64,000 nt of DNA from contig NZ_JAYKZX010000003.1 in NCBI RefSeq assembly GCF_035989265.1, forward strand, positions 372,001 to 436,000, written 5' to 3'. Shown here in pieces: positions 8,227 through 16,901 of the stretch. How positions within the stretch are numbered: position 1 is the first letter of the stretch; each line of letters begins with the position of its first letter. This stretch comes from Sphingobium sp. HWE2-09 (GTDB lineage: Bacteria > Pseudomonadota > Alphaproteobacteria > Sphingomonadales > Sphingomonadaceae). The position numbers and the translations under genes were made by a program. The notes under the pieces are model-generated. The model was not told where the DNA came from and ran no database searches. It was given only the letters and a program-made list of their open reading frames with translations.

Positions 8227-9131
8227 ATGAGCGGCTTCTCCGTCATCGGGGATTGGGGGACCAGCCGCCTACGCCTGTTCCGCGTCGAAAAGGGCGCAAT
8301 CGTCGCGCGTCGCGACGGCCCGGGGATCGGCACGGTGGGACGCGCGGCGGAGGCGGCCTTTGCCGATACGATCGCCTCTTGGCTGGCCCATGGCGCGCCA
8401 CAGGCTATCACACTCTGCGGCATGGTCGGAGCGCGCGATGGCTGGGTGGAAGCGCCCTATGCGGACTGCCCCGCCGATGCGGATAGCTGGCGGCAAATGG
8501 CCGTGCGTTTCGACTGGCGTGGCACGCCGCTCGCCATCATGGCCGGGTTGGCCTGCGATAACGCGGATGGCATTCCCGACGTGATGCGGGGGAGGAGACG
8601 CAGATTTTCGGCGCCCTCGCCCGCGATCTCGCCCTGGCGGTAGGGCGCCATCTGATCGTCCTGCCCGGCACGCATAACAAATGGTCGTTGGTGGAGGATG
8701 GCCGTATCCTGTCGTTCCGCACGATGCCGACCGGTGAATTGTTCGCACTGCTGCGCGATCATTCGACGCTGGGGCCAAAGGTCGAGGTGACCGATCCGGC
8801 GCAGTTATCTGTGGGTTTTGCCGAAGGTCTGGCGCGCGCCCACGGCGCACAACTGTTGCAGTCGCTGTTCGCCGCGCGCACCATGCGCCTGCGCAGCGGA
8901 CGCTCGCCCGACTGGGCGCTGGGCTATCTGTCCGGGCTGCTGATCGGACATGAAGTCGCGGAAATAGGCGCGATGATGGGTGATGTGGACCATGTCGTCT
9001 TGATCGGCGACCAGGCGCTGTGCGCTCGCTATGCGCAGGCGCTCGACGCGCGCGGCATCACATCGCGCACGCTGGACGGCGATCATTGCGCCCTTGCGGG
9101 CCTGGGTTATTTGGGAGAATTAGCGGCATGA
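8227..9131 (+). pseudogene. dgoK: 2-dehydro-3-deoxygalactonokinase, interrupted by a 1-nt frameshift
   Basis: The two halves together make a full-length DgoK of about 301 residues: the ATP-binding start FSVIGDWGTSRLRLF, then LPGTHNKWS and a C-terminal HVVLIGDQALCARYAQAL. The enzyme phosphorylates 2-keto-3-deoxygalactonate at C6. Frame is lost at 8586-8592, where a run of five G gives MRGRRRR and a stop at 8641-8643. One more G would read MRGEETQIFGALA into the downstream frame. A sequencing error in the G run or a real recent mutation are both possible. The last codons overlap the dgoA start (ATGA). Confidence 0.85.
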
Positions 9132-9760
9132 CCCTGGACGAATTGCTGGCCGACGGCGCGCCACCGGTCTGCGCCATCCTGCGCGGCATCCGGCCCGACG
9201 AAGCCGTCGCCGTCAGCGCCGCGCTGGTGGAGGCGGGCATCTGCATCCTGGAAGTGCCGTTCAACTCGCCCGATCCGCTGACCAGCATCGCCGCGATGCA
9301 GGCCGCGTTCGGCGACCGCGCGTTGATCGGCGGCGGCACGGTGCTCAGCGTCGAATCGGTCGAGGCGCTGCACGATGCAGGCGGGCGTATCATGGTCACG
9401 CCCAACACCAACCCCGCCGTCATCGCGCGGGGCGCGGCGCTGGGCCTGGACCTGCTGCCCGGCTTCATGACGCCCAGCGAAGCCTTTGCCGCGATCGCGG
9501 CCGGGGCGAAGCGGATCAAGCTGTTCCCCGCCGCCCAACTGGGCGCACCCTATGTGAAGGCGGTGAAGGACGTGCTGCCCAGGCATGTCGGCGTGTGGGC
9601 GGTGGGCGGCACCGGCGCGGATACGATCGGTGCCTGGCTGGCGGCAGGCTGCGAGGGCATCGGCGTTGGCGGCGCGCTCTATAAGCCGGGCGACGACGCC
9701 GCGACCGTGGGTCAGCGCGGCCGCGATCTGGTGGCGGCCTGGCAGGCAACGATCGCTTAG
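9128..9760 (+). CDS. dgoA: 2-dehydro-3-deoxy-6-phosphogalactonate aldolase
   Basis: 210 residues, a class I KDPG/KDPGal aldolase of the usual length. E42 (ILEVPFN) is the general acid/base, and K131 (RIKLFPA) forms the Schiff base. It splits 2-keto-3-deoxy-6-phosphogalactonate to pyruvate and glyceraldehyde 3-phosphate, the last step of the De Ley-Doudoroff galactose route. The ATG overlaps the dgoK stop by 4 nt, so its translation is probably coupled to dgoK. If the dgoK frameshift is real, coupling would be lost as well. KDPG aldolase (Eda) is the alternative, but the dgoK neighbour favours DgoA. Confidence 0.88.
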   Translation: MTLDELLADGAPPVCAILRGIRPDEAVAVSAALVEAGICILEVPFNSPDPLTSIAAMQAAFGDRALIGGGTVLSVESVEALHDAGGRIMVTPNTNPAVIARGAALGLDLLPGFMTPSEAFAAIAAGAKRIKLFPAAQLGAPYVKAVKDVLPRHVGVWAVGGTGADTIGAWLAAGCEGIGVGGALYKPGDDAATVGQRGRDLVAAWQATIA

Positions 9761-9840
9761 GATGGGTACGGACCATTTGTCCATGTGTCCGCCCGTCAGC
9801 CCCTCTTGAAACCCATGGGCTGTGGGCGCATGGACCGGGC

Positions 9841-10884
9841 ATGACAGCTTTCGCTTTCCCCCGCGCCCGATCGTCCAACCCGCGTCCGTTGGCTATCGCC
9901 CGCTGGCTGCTGATCGTGGCCTTCCTCGTCTTCTGCATGGTCGTGGTCGGCGGGATCACCCGGCTGACGGAATCGGGCCTGTCGATCACCCAATGGAAGC
10001 CGATCACCGGCGCGATCCCGCCGCTGACCCATGATCATTGGATGGACGCCTTCCGCCTTTACCAGCAAATCCCCGAATATCAGCAGTTGCGCCATGGCAT
10101 GACGCTGGCCGATTTTCAGTTCATCTTCTTCTGGGAATGGCTGCATCGGCTGCTCGGTCGCCTGATCGGCGTGGCCTTTGCGCTGCCGCTGATCTGGTTC
10201 GCGGTGCGGCGCGCGATCCCGGCGGGCTATGGCTGGCGGCTGGTCGCGCTGCTGGCGCTGGGCGGGTTGCAGGGGGCGATCGGCTGGTGGATGGTGAAGT
10301 CTGGCCTGTCGGTCCGCACCGATGTCAGCCATTATCGGCTGGCCGTGCATCTGTTGACGGCGCTGTTCATCATCGGCGGCCTGATCTGGACCGCGCTCGA
10401 CCTGCGGGCGCTCGCCCGATCGCCGCGCGCGCAGCCTGCGACGCTGCGGCCCTTCGCGCTGGTCGTGCTGCTGATATTGGTGGTGCAATTGATGCTGGGT
10501 GCGTTCACCGCCGGGTTGGACGCGGGCTATGTGTCGAACACATGGCCGCTGATGAACGACCATCTCGTGCCCGAAGGCATCAGTTGGATGGGGTCGCTCT
10601 GGGCCACTGTGTCCAGCGATCCCTATCTCGTCCATTTCCTGCATCGCTGGTGGGCCTGGGTCGCGGCGGTCGCGCTTGTTCTGCTGGCGCGGCGTGCGAA
10701 GCGTGCCGGGCAACGCGGCGCGTCGATCGCCATCAATGCCGCAGTCGGCACGCAGATCCTGCTCGGCATCGCCACGGTCGTCAGCGGCATCGCACTGCCA
10801 TTGGCGGTCTTGCACCAGGCGGTCGGCGCGCTGGTCGTGGCCGCCGCCGCCTGGGGTGCCCATGCGGTGGGTGTACGCCGTTGA
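9841..10884 (+). CDS. ctaA: Heme A synthase (COX15/CtaA family)
   Basis: 347 residues with about eight membrane helices. Family motifs are present: GGITRLTESGLSITQWKP after helix 1, the heme-ligand histidines in WEWLHRLLGRLIG and YRLAVHLLTALFI, and matching histidines in the second half (HFLHRWWAW, AVLHQAVGAL). It converts heme O to heme A in the inner membrane for aa3-type cytochrome oxidase, in keeping with the subunit IV gene about 9 kb away. Its stop overlaps the TTG start of the next gene. Confidence 0.93.
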   Translation: MTAFAFPRARSSNPRPLAIARWLLIVAFLVFCMVVVGGITRLTESGLSITQWKPITGAIPPLTHDHWMDAFRLYQQIPEYQQLRHGMTLADFQFIFFWEWLHRLLGRLIGVAFALPLIWFAVRRAIPAGYGWRLVALLALGGLQGAIGWWMVKSGLSVRTDVSHYRLAVHLLTALFIIGGLIWTALDLRALARSPRAQPATLRPFALVVLLILVVQLMLGAFTAGLDAGYVSNTWPLMNDHLVPEGISWMGSLWATVSSDPYLVHFLHRWWAWVAAVALVLLARRAKRAGQRGASIAINAAVGTQILLGIATVVSGIALPLAVLHQAVGALVVAAAAWGAHAVGVRR

Positions 10885-11669
10885 GGCATCTAGTCGGGGC
10901 GGCACTGATCGCGTTCAGCCAGCCTGCCGCTGCGCAAGCCATCGCCATACCCTTTGCGCCGCCCACCGACCGTGCGCTGGTCTATCAGATCGAACAGCAT
11001 CGACCGGTCGATGGCACGACCCGCCGATTCAGCGCCACCCGCGACCTGCGGTTCGAGCGGGCAGGTGAGGGCTATATCCTCCAGGCGACGCTCAAGGCGA
11101 TCGATACCGATGCGCCCGCCGCCGGGGCGGAGTCGTATCGCGCTGCGCTGACTCCGTTAGTGGGCGTCGTCCTGCGCTTTCGGCTCGACGGGCAGGGACA
11201 TATCGTCAGCCTCGACGCGATGGACCAAATGTGGACTACCGTGCAGGCAAGCCTGTCCGCCATGCTGGCCCAGTTCGCGCCCGACACGCCACGGCACAAG
11301 GCTGCGGCGAAGGTCCAGGCGCTGTTCGACAGTCTCTCGCCCGAAGGTCGGCTGGGCCTGTTGGCAGGCGAGATGCAGCCGCTCTTCCTATTTTCCGGCA
11401 GCAGCGTTGCGGGCGGCGAAGGGCGCGGCCTCCGCACGGTGGCAGGATCGCCGCTGGGACGACCGGTGCCGGTGGAAGGCACGCTGCGCGTCGTCGCGCA
11501 ACCGGCCGATGCGCTGGATCTGGAGGAGAAGCTGGCGGGCACGGGCGTGCAGGTCGCCATCCGCTACCGCCTGTCCCGCACCACCGGCCTTGTCGAAACG
11601 CAGCAGCGCAGCCTGGCCGTGGGATCGCTGGCCCTGACCGAAAGCCGGACGCTGACGCCTGCCGATTAG
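10881..11669 (+). CDS. Exported protein of unknown function, coupled to ctaA
   Basis: 262 residues from TTG 10881, whose last two bases start the ctaA stop (TTGA). This start exposes a Sec signal peptide, MRHLVGAALIAFSQPAAAQA, with an AQA cleavage site. The mature part starts near IAIPFAPPTDRALVY and is rich in beta-strand-like segments (VYQIEQHRPVDGTTRRFSA, GVVLRFRLDGQGHIVSLD). I do not recognise the family. Its overlap with ctaA suggests joint expression. An envelope protein tied to oxidase assembly would be a guess. Confidence 0.7.
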   Translation: MRHLVGAALIAFSQPAAAQAIAIPFAPPTDRALVYQIEQHRPVDGTTRRFSATRDLRFERAGEGYILQATLKAIDTDAPAAGAESYRAALTPLVGVVLRFRLDGQGHIVSLDAMDQMWTTVQASLSAMLAQFAPDTPRHKAAAKVQALFDSLSPEGRLGLLAGEMQPLFLFSGSSVAGGEGRGLRTVAGSPLGRPVPVEGTLRVVAQPADALDLEEKLAGTGVQVAIRYRLSRTTGLVETQQRSLAVGSLALTESRTLTPAD

Positions 11670-11722
11670 GCGCCGATTGGACGATGGTATTATTTTACCC
11701 GTCAGCAAAAGCGCCGAATCTC

Positions 11723-11751
11723 TTGACTTGTCGGGTGTCAGCGGTCATTAG
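11723..11751 (+). promoter_or_regulatory. Probable sigma-70 promoter of rplM-rpsI
   Basis: TTGACT (11723-11728) and CATTAG (11746-11751) are separated by 17 nt and lie 65 nt upstream of the rplM ATG, in an otherwise empty 147-nt gap. Confidence 0.5.
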
Positions 11752-11816
11752 CGCCCCACTTCCGGGTGTCGGCGACGGCGCCCGGTTTCATTTTTTCATT
11801 CTGGAGTATTGGCACC

Positions 11817-12296
11817 ATGAAGGCGCTGATGAAGACCACCAAGCCGGCGACCCCGGCGACGGTCGAAAAGAAATGGGTCCTGATCGACGCCGAAGGCCTG
11901 GTCGTGGGCCGTCTCGCTTCGAACGTGGCGAATATCCTGCGTGGCAAGCACAAGACCAGCTTCACGCCCCACGTCGATTGTGGTGACAATGTCATCATCA
12001 TCAACGCCGGCAAGGTCAAGTTCACCGGCAAGAAGCTGACGGACAAGGTCTATTACAAGCACACCGGTTATGCCGGCGGCATCAAGGAAACTACGCCTGC
12101 CAAGATCCTGGAAGGCCGTTTCCCCGAGCGCGTGCTTGAAAAGGCGATCGAGCGCATGATCCCCCGTGGCCCGCTGGGTCGCCAGCAGATGCGCAACCTG
12201 CGCGTCTTCGCCGGTGCCGAGCATCCGCACGAAGCCCAGAACCCCGAAGTGCTCGACTTCGCGTCGCGCAACCGCAAGAACAAGGTGGGTGCATAA
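11817..12296 (+). CDS. rplM: 50S ribosomal protein L13
   Basis: 159 residues from ATG 11817, preceded by GGAG. L13 hallmarks are [34 protein letters not shown] and [20 protein letters not shown]. It binds 23S rRNA early in large-subunit assembly. The stop codon shares its last base with the rpsI start (TAATG), the standard L13-S9 operon. In many bacteria excess L13 represses the operon, but no operator is obvious here. About 15 residues precede the usual L13 start, [19 protein letters not shown], as is common in this group. Confidence 0.98.
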   Translation: MKALMKTTKPATPATVEKKWVLIDAEGLVVGRLASNVANILRGKHKTSFTPHVDCGDNVIIINAGKVKFTGKKLTDKVYYKHTGYAGGIKETTPAKILEGRFPERVLEKAIERMIPRGPLGRQQMRNLRVFAGAEHPHEAQNPEVLDFASRNRKNKVGA

Positions 12297-12871
12297 TGTC
12301 CGATAACCGCCAGTCCCTGTCCGACCTCGCGCAGATCGCGGCCGAAGCCGCTGCCGCGCCGGTCGCTGCACCTGCCGCCGCTGCCGCTCCGGCGCCCGCT
12401 GCCGCCGAAGGTGAAGACGCCGTCGCCGCGCCGATCGCGCCGCCGGTTTCGACCATGCCGCTGCGCGAGCAGGAAATCGACAGCCTTGGCCGCGCCTATG
12501 CGACCGGCCGTCGTAAGGATGCCGTCGCCCGCGTATGGGTGAAGCCCGGCACCGGCAAGATCACGGTCAATGGCCGCGATCAGGAAATCTACTTCGCGCG
12601 TCCGACCCTGCGTCTGGTCATCAACCAGCCGTTCGGTGTCACCGACCGCAACGGTCAGTATGACGTCATCGCCACCGTCAAGGGCGGCGGTCTGTCGGGC
12701 CAGGCCGGTGCTGTCAAGCATGGCATCGCCCAGGCGTTGACCAAGTATGAACCGGCGCTGCGCAGCGCGGTCAAGGCCGAAGGCTTCCTGACCCGCGACA
12801 GCCGCGTCGTTGAACGTAAGAAGTACGGCAAGGCGAAGGCGCGCAAGAGCTTCCAGTTCTCGAAGCGCTAA
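12296..12871 (+). CDS. rpsI: 30S ribosomal protein S9
   Basis: 191 residues, whereas E. coli S9 has 130. The extra 60 or so form an Ala/Pro-rich low-complexity N-terminus (residues 15-55). The S9 core begins at about residue 65 with [19 protein letters not shown] and ends with the conserved tail KSFQFSKR, whose last residues reach the P-site tRNA. Long N-termini are usual in sphingomonad S9. The gene ends with an intrinsic terminator 27 nt later. Confidence 0.98.
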   Translation: MSDNRQSLSDLAQIAAEAAAAPVAAPAAAAAPAPAAAEGEDAVAAPIAPPVSTMPLREQEIDSLGRAYATGRRKDAVARVWVKPGTGKITVNGRDQEIYFARPTLRLVINQPFGVTDRNGQYDVIATVKGGGLSGQAGAVKHGIAQALTKYEPALRSAVKAEGFLTRDSRVVERKKYGKAKARKSFQFSKR

Positions 12872-12897
12872 GTTTTCCGCTATCGCAAAACAGGAGA

Positions 12898-12922
12898 GGG
12901 GCCGGTTTCCGGTCCCTTTTTT
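12898..12922 (+). terminator. Intrinsic terminator of rplM-rpsI
   Basis: An 8-bp stem (GGGGCCGG / CCGGTCCC, one G-U pair) with a TTT loop is followed by six T. It lies 27 nt after the rpsI stop. Confidence 0.88.
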
Positions 12923-12960
12923 GTTGTCTGCGACGTGGGGAGGTTAAGTCTGCCCTCAAC

Positions 12961-12986
12961 GTTGCCCGGCGCACGCCGGGGAACCA
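12961..12986. repeat. Single REP-like palindrome
   Basis: GTTGCCCGGCGCACGCCGGG followed by GAACCA is a degenerate member of the same REP-like group. It lies between the convergent rpsI and lipid-kinase genes. Confidence 0.55.
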
Positions 12987-13004
12987 AGAATGGATGCGTC
13001 GCCG

Positions 13005-13901
13005 TCAGCTGTCCCCAGGCACCGCCACCTCGACCGCCCCCGCCGCGATCTTCACCGTGACCGGTGTCTTCGCCAGCACTTCGCCGTCGATGGAAATGCG
13101 CTGACGCGGCACGGTGTCGATCCTGAAAGACTGGCCGTGAAATTCCTCCGTATGCGAATTGCGGTCGCGCAGTTTGAAGAATTTCGCATACCAGTCCCAC
13201 GCCAGACGCGGCTTGCTGCGGCCGACCACTGCCTGCACCACGATTTCGCCGGTATCGACATCGGCATGATCGGACAGTTCGACCCCGCCATGATAGGGAC
13301 CGTTCAGGATGCGGACTTCCGTGGACCAGATGCGCCGTTCCTTGACCCCATCGTCGATCGTCAGGCGAAAGGCGCGGAAACCGACCGAGCATTTGACCGC
13401 CCACATCAGATAACCGATCCGCCCCAGATAGCGCTTCAACTTGTGCGGCACCGTCTGCCCGATCATCGGCGACAGGCCCAGGGACGCGGCGTTGACGAAA
13501 TAATCGCGGTCGATCATGCCCAGGTCGACGCGGCGGCGCTTGCCGGTGGCGATCGCCTTGATCGCCCCGTCCAGGTCGAGTGGCAGCCCCAGCGTCCGGG
13601 CGAAACTGTTCGCGGTGCCCAGCGGCAGCACGCCGAACACGCAATCCTTGCCCACCAGTTCGTCCACCGTCCCGGACATCGACCCATCGCCGCCGCCCAC
13701 GATCACCATCGGCGCGCCGCTTTCGACCGCGTCCCGCACCGTGGAAGCCATCTGTTCGGGGTCTTCCACCGCATGGGCGGCGATCAGCCGGACGCCCGCC
13801 GCCTCCAGCTTTTCCTTCGCCTGCGCGAAGCTGTCCTGCCCGCTGCGACTATGGGCGTTGACGACCAGGACGGCGTCTTTTGGGAGGGGGTTTGTTTCCA
13901 T
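13005..13901 (-). CDS. Diacylglycerol/sphingosine kinase family protein (YegS/LCB5-like)
   Basis: 298 residues from ATG 13901, with GGCGGAG upstream; an ATG at 13937 would add 12 residues that look non-native. The catalytic domain has the nucleotide motif IVGGGDGSMSGTVDEL and GVLPLGTANSFARTLGLP, then the C-terminal beta-sandwich with SIDGEV. The family phosphorylates diacylglycerol or long-chain bases. Sphingomonads make sphingolipids, so either substrate is possible. It is divergent from a phosphoesterase gene 70 nt away. Confidence 0.85.
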   Translation of the reverse strand: METNPLPKDAVLVVNAHSRSGQDSFAQAKEKLEAAGVRLIAAHAVEDPEQMASTVRDAVESGAPMVIVGGGDGSMSGTVDELVGKDCVFGVLPLGTANSFARTLGLPLDLDGAIKAIATGKRRRVDLGMIDRDYFVNAASLGLSPMIGQTVPHKLKRYLGRIGYLMWAVKCSVGFRAFRLTIDDGVKERRIWSTEVRILNGPYHGGVELSDHADVDTGEIVVQAVVGRSKPRLAWDWYAKFFKLRDRNSHTEEFHGQSFRIDTVPRQRISIDGEVLAKTPVTVKIAAGAVEVAVPGDS

Positions 13902-13971
13902 GCCGCAATAACTCCGCCAAATCGATTTCGGGTGCACAGGAAACCATAAGCCATCGATACGTTACCTTGGC

Positions 13972-14847
13972 ATGGCTCGAATCGCTCATTTGTCCGATAT
14001 TCACTTTGGCGCCAACGATCCCAAGATCGTGGACGCCGCCACCGCCTGGCTGGAGGAACGCCGACCCGACCTGATCGTGATCAGCGGCGACTTTACGCAG
14101 CGCGCGCGGGTGGCGCAGTTCAAGCAGGCCGCCGCCTGGCTCAACCGGCTGCACGCGTCGGGGCTGAAGACACTGGTCATCCCCGGCAATCATGACGTGC
14201 CGCTCTATGATGTCATCCGCCGCTTCACCCGGCCGCTGGCACGCTACAAACGCTATATCGACAACGACCTGTGCCCCTTCTTCGAAAATGACGAGGTGGC
14301 GATATTGGGCCTTAACACCGCCCGGTCGCTGACGATCAAGGACGGGCGTATCAATCATGACCAGATGGACATGCTGCGGGAACGGTTCGCCCATGTGCCG
14401 CCGGACAAGACCCGTATCCTCGTGACCCATCATCCGCTCTTTTCCATGCCGATCGGCCGGGGTGGCGAACTGAGCGAAGCCGTCGGCCAGCATGACGACG
14501 CCATCCAGGCGTCGTGCGAGGCGGGCGTGCATCTGGCGCTGGCCGGGCATTTCCATCGCACCTATGCCGAGTCCGCGCGCAAGATGGTGGAACATAGTGG
14601 CGGCGCGCTCGTGATCCAGGCGGGCACCGCGACCTCCACCCGGCTGCGCAACGCCGAACCGCAAAGTTTCAACTGGCTGCACGTCCGCCGCAATAATGAG
14701 ATGGAATTGCAGGTGATCGTGTGGGACGGCGCGGCCTTCCGCCGGGCGAGCCATGTCGAATATCGCCGTCAGGATGAGGAATGGACATCCCATCCAGTCG
14801 ATGACGCGCCCGTCATCGGCGAACTAGCGACTGGCGTCGCACCGTAA
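13972..14847 (+). CDS. Calcineurin-like metallophosphoesterase (CpdA-like)
   Basis: 291 residues. All five metal-site blocks are visible in order: LSDIHFG (D-x-H), VISGDFTQ (GD), VIPGNHD (GNHD), LVTHHPLF (H) and ALAGHFHRT (GHxH). The pattern and length are close to the class III cyclic-nucleotide phosphodiesterase/CpdA group. Substrates could be cyclic nucleotides, phospholipid headgroups or phosphodiesters in general. The divergent neighbour is a lipid-kinase-like protein, which hints at but does not prove a lipid role. Confidence 0.82.
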   Translation: MARIAHLSDIHFGANDPKIVDAATAWLEERRPDLIVISGDFTQRARVAQFKQAAAWLNRLHASGLKTLVIPGNHDVPLYDVIRRFTRPLARYKRYIDNDLCPFFENDEVAILGLNTARSLTIKDGRINHDQMDMLRERFAHVPPDKTRILVTHHPLFSMPIGRGGELSEAVGQHDDAIQASCEAGVHLALAGHFHRTYAESARKMVEHSGGALVIQAGTATSTRLRNAEPQSFNWLHVRRNNEMELQVIVWDGAAFRRASHVEYRRQDEEWTSHPVDDAPVIGELATGVAP

Positions 14848-14923
14848 CGCCCACAACCTCCTAGATCAGCCATGTGCCAACCGAGCCATGGCTTCACATT
14901 CTCTCTATAGCGATCGGATTATC

Positions 14924-15988
14924 ATGACGGAAAAAACGGCCCTCGTCGTCGGCGCGAGCGGCATCGTCGGCAGCGCCACCGCCGCGCTTCTGGTGGCAGA
15001 AGGATGGACGGTGCATGGTCTGGCGCGGCGGCCGATACGCCAGGACGGTGTCCTGCCGCTCGTCGCCGATCTTCAGGATGCAGCAGCCACGGCCACCGCG
15101 CTCGCCGATATACGCCCGGAAGCCGTGTTCATCACGACCTGGCTGCGGCAGGATAGCGAGGCGGAGAATATCCGGGTCAATGCCGCAATGGTGCGCAACC
15201 TGCTCGACGGCCTGCGCCCCGGCGTCAGCGCCCGCCATGTCGCGCTGGTGACGGGCCTCAAACATTATCTCGGTCCCTTCGAAGCCTATGGCAAGGGCAC
15301 GTTGCCCCAAACCCCGTTTCGCGAGGAGCAGGGGCGTCTGGATGTCGAGAATTTCTACTATGCGCAGGAGGACGAACTGTTCGCCGCGGCGCAGCGGGAC
15401 GGGTTCGGCTGGAGCGTGCATCGCCCCCATACCGTCATCGGCAAGGCGGTCGGCAACGCGATGAACATGGGTACGACACTGGCCATCTATGCCAGCCTGT
15501 GCCGCGAAACCGGGCGACCGTTCCGCTTTCCCGGCTCTGCCGCGCAGTGGAACAGCCTGACCGACATGACGGATGCCACCGTGCTGGCGAAGCATCTGCT
15601 ATGGGCGACGGAAACGCCGTCGGCGCGCAACGAAGCGTTCAACATCGTCAATGGCGACGTGTTTCGCTGGCAATGGCTGTGGGGCCGTATCGCGGCATGG
15701 TTCGGGTTGGAGGCTGCGCCCTTCGACGGCACGATTCTACCGCTGGAGCAGCAAATGGCGGACAATGCCGCGACATGGCGGGCGATCGCCGAGCGCGATG
15801 GGTTGGCGGAAGCGGATATCACCCGTCTCGCGTCACCCTGGCATACCGATGCCGACCTGGGCCGTCCGATCGAGGTCGTGACCGATATGTCGAAAAGCCG
15901 CCGCATGGGCTTCACCACCTATGTGCCGACCGACGACGCCTTTTTCGCGCTGTTCGAACGGCTACGCGCGGATCGGTTGATCCCCTGA
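14924..15988 (+). CDS. PRISE-type short-chain reductase (progesterone 5-beta-reductase/iridoid synthase-like)
   Basis: 354 residues from ATG 14924; a second in-frame ATG at 14888 is possible. The N-terminal NADPH-binding site LVVGASGIVGSA belongs to the extended SDR fold. The PRISE signatures TGLKHYLGPFEAYG (K113) and ENFYYAQED (Y145/Y146) give the unusual Lys/Tyr pair of enzymes that reduce 1,4-enones. WNSLTDMTDA near the substrate site also fits. Bacterial members act on varied enones; the natural substrate here is unknown. It is not in an evident operon. Confidence 0.8.
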   Translation: MTEKTALVVGASGIVGSATAALLVAEGWTVHGLARRPIRQDGVLPLVADLQDAAATATALADIRPEAVFITTWLRQDSEAENIRVNAAMVRNLLDGLRPGVSARHVALVTGLKHYLGPFEAYGKGTLPQTPFREEQGRLDVENFYYAQEDELFAAAQRDGFGWSVHRPHTVIGKAVGNAMNMGTTLAIYASLCRETGRPFRFPGSAAQWNSLTDMTDATVLAKHLLWATETPSARNEAFNIVNGDVFRWQWLWGRIAAWFGLEAAPFDGTILPLEQQMADNAATWRAIAERDGLAEADITRLASPWHTDADLGRPIEVVTDMSKSRRMGFTTYVPTDDAFFALFERLRADRLIP

Positions 15989-16008
15989 CGACAGGCGAAG
16001 GGGTGGGC

Positions 16009-16860
16009 TTACGCCTTCCCCTTCAACGCCGCTGCCAGCGAAACCGTGGCGCTGCCGCGTTTAGCCGGACCCGCCTGGCTGGGATCGGGTTTCCAGCCGG
16101 ACAGATAGACCAGCGCCATTTGCTCTCCCGTCCGCCCGTCCGGGTCGGCGGCGTCGGCAAAATGCCCGGCCGCGCGCATCAGCACATCGCGGGTTAACGT
16201 CGGCGCGCGCATTGCCAGCGCATTGCCAGCGCCCATCCCGCGCAGATCGTGCATCAGCCGCACCACATCGCCATAGCGAATGGTCAGCACATCGCCATCC
16301 GCGACCGGCATGGCGAAGCCCGCCCGGCTGAGCAGATCGCCCGCCGACCGCACGTCCACCTGCGGATGGACATGCTGGCCGGGCCGATCCCCTTCGGCCG
16401 CCAGCAGCGCGGATTTCAGGCGCGGCAGGCTGCCCGCGCCGGTAAAGGCCGCCAGCATCAGCCCGTCCGGGCGCAGCACGCGCCGCATCAGGATCAGCGC
16501 GCCGGGCAGGTCGTTGACGCTGTCCAGCGTGCCACAGGCGATAACCAGATCGAAACTGTCGTCGGCGAAGGGCAGGGCGTCGTCGTCCGCTTGAACGCCG
16601 CCTATTGCCTTAGCCGCCAGGAAACCGGGATCGGCACAGGCCACGCGCTTGCCCATCGCCTCCAGCGCCGCTTTCGCGCTGCCGTCCGGGCAACCGATCA
16701 CTAGCGCTTCGGGCAGATCGCGCTGCACATCGCCCAGCCGGTCGAGCAGTTCGTCCAGCATCGCGCGATAGAGGAAGTCGTGATCGGCGAAAGCGGGCAT
16801 CATCCGATCGCGATTGCGCGCGCGCCGGGCGCGGTCGAAAATGTCGGGGTGGTTATCCAT
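16009..16860 (-). CDS. Class I SAM-dependent methyltransferase-fold protein, NDUFAF5-like
   Basis: 283 residues from ATG 16860 (MDNHPDIFDRARRARNRDR). The opening IFDR..R..RDR and the FLYRAMLDELLDRL segment resemble NDUFAF5, a complex I assembly factor that hydroxylates an arginine although it has a methyltransferase fold. The SAM site is LVIGCPDG rather than a classic GxGxG, followed by LPFADDSFDLVIACGTLDSV. A BioC-like or other methyltransferase remains possible. It is divergent from comF, the start codons being 41 nt apart. Confidence 0.72.
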   Translation of the reverse strand: MDNHPDIFDRARRARNRDRMMPAFADHDFLYRAMLDELLDRLGDVQRDLPEALVIGCPDGSAKAALEAMGKRVACADPGFLAAKAIGGVQADDDALPFADDSFDLVIACGTLDSVNDLPGALILMRRVLRPDGLMLAAFTGAGSLPRLKSALLAAEGDRPGQHVHPQVDVRSAGDLLSRAGFAMPVADGDVLTIRYGDVVRLMHDLRGMGAGNALAMRAPTLTRDVLMRAAGHFADAADPDGRTGEQMALVYLSGWKPDPSQAGPAKRGSATVSLAAALKGKA

Positions 16861-16901
16861 GGCGGGCCTTGTGCATCGGGCGCGAAGTGCGGACAAGGCA
16901 G

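Noticed and set aside
8583..8595. Phase variation of dgoK by its G run
   Set aside because: Five G is too short for a typical slippage switch; a fixed mutation or a base-call error is simpler.
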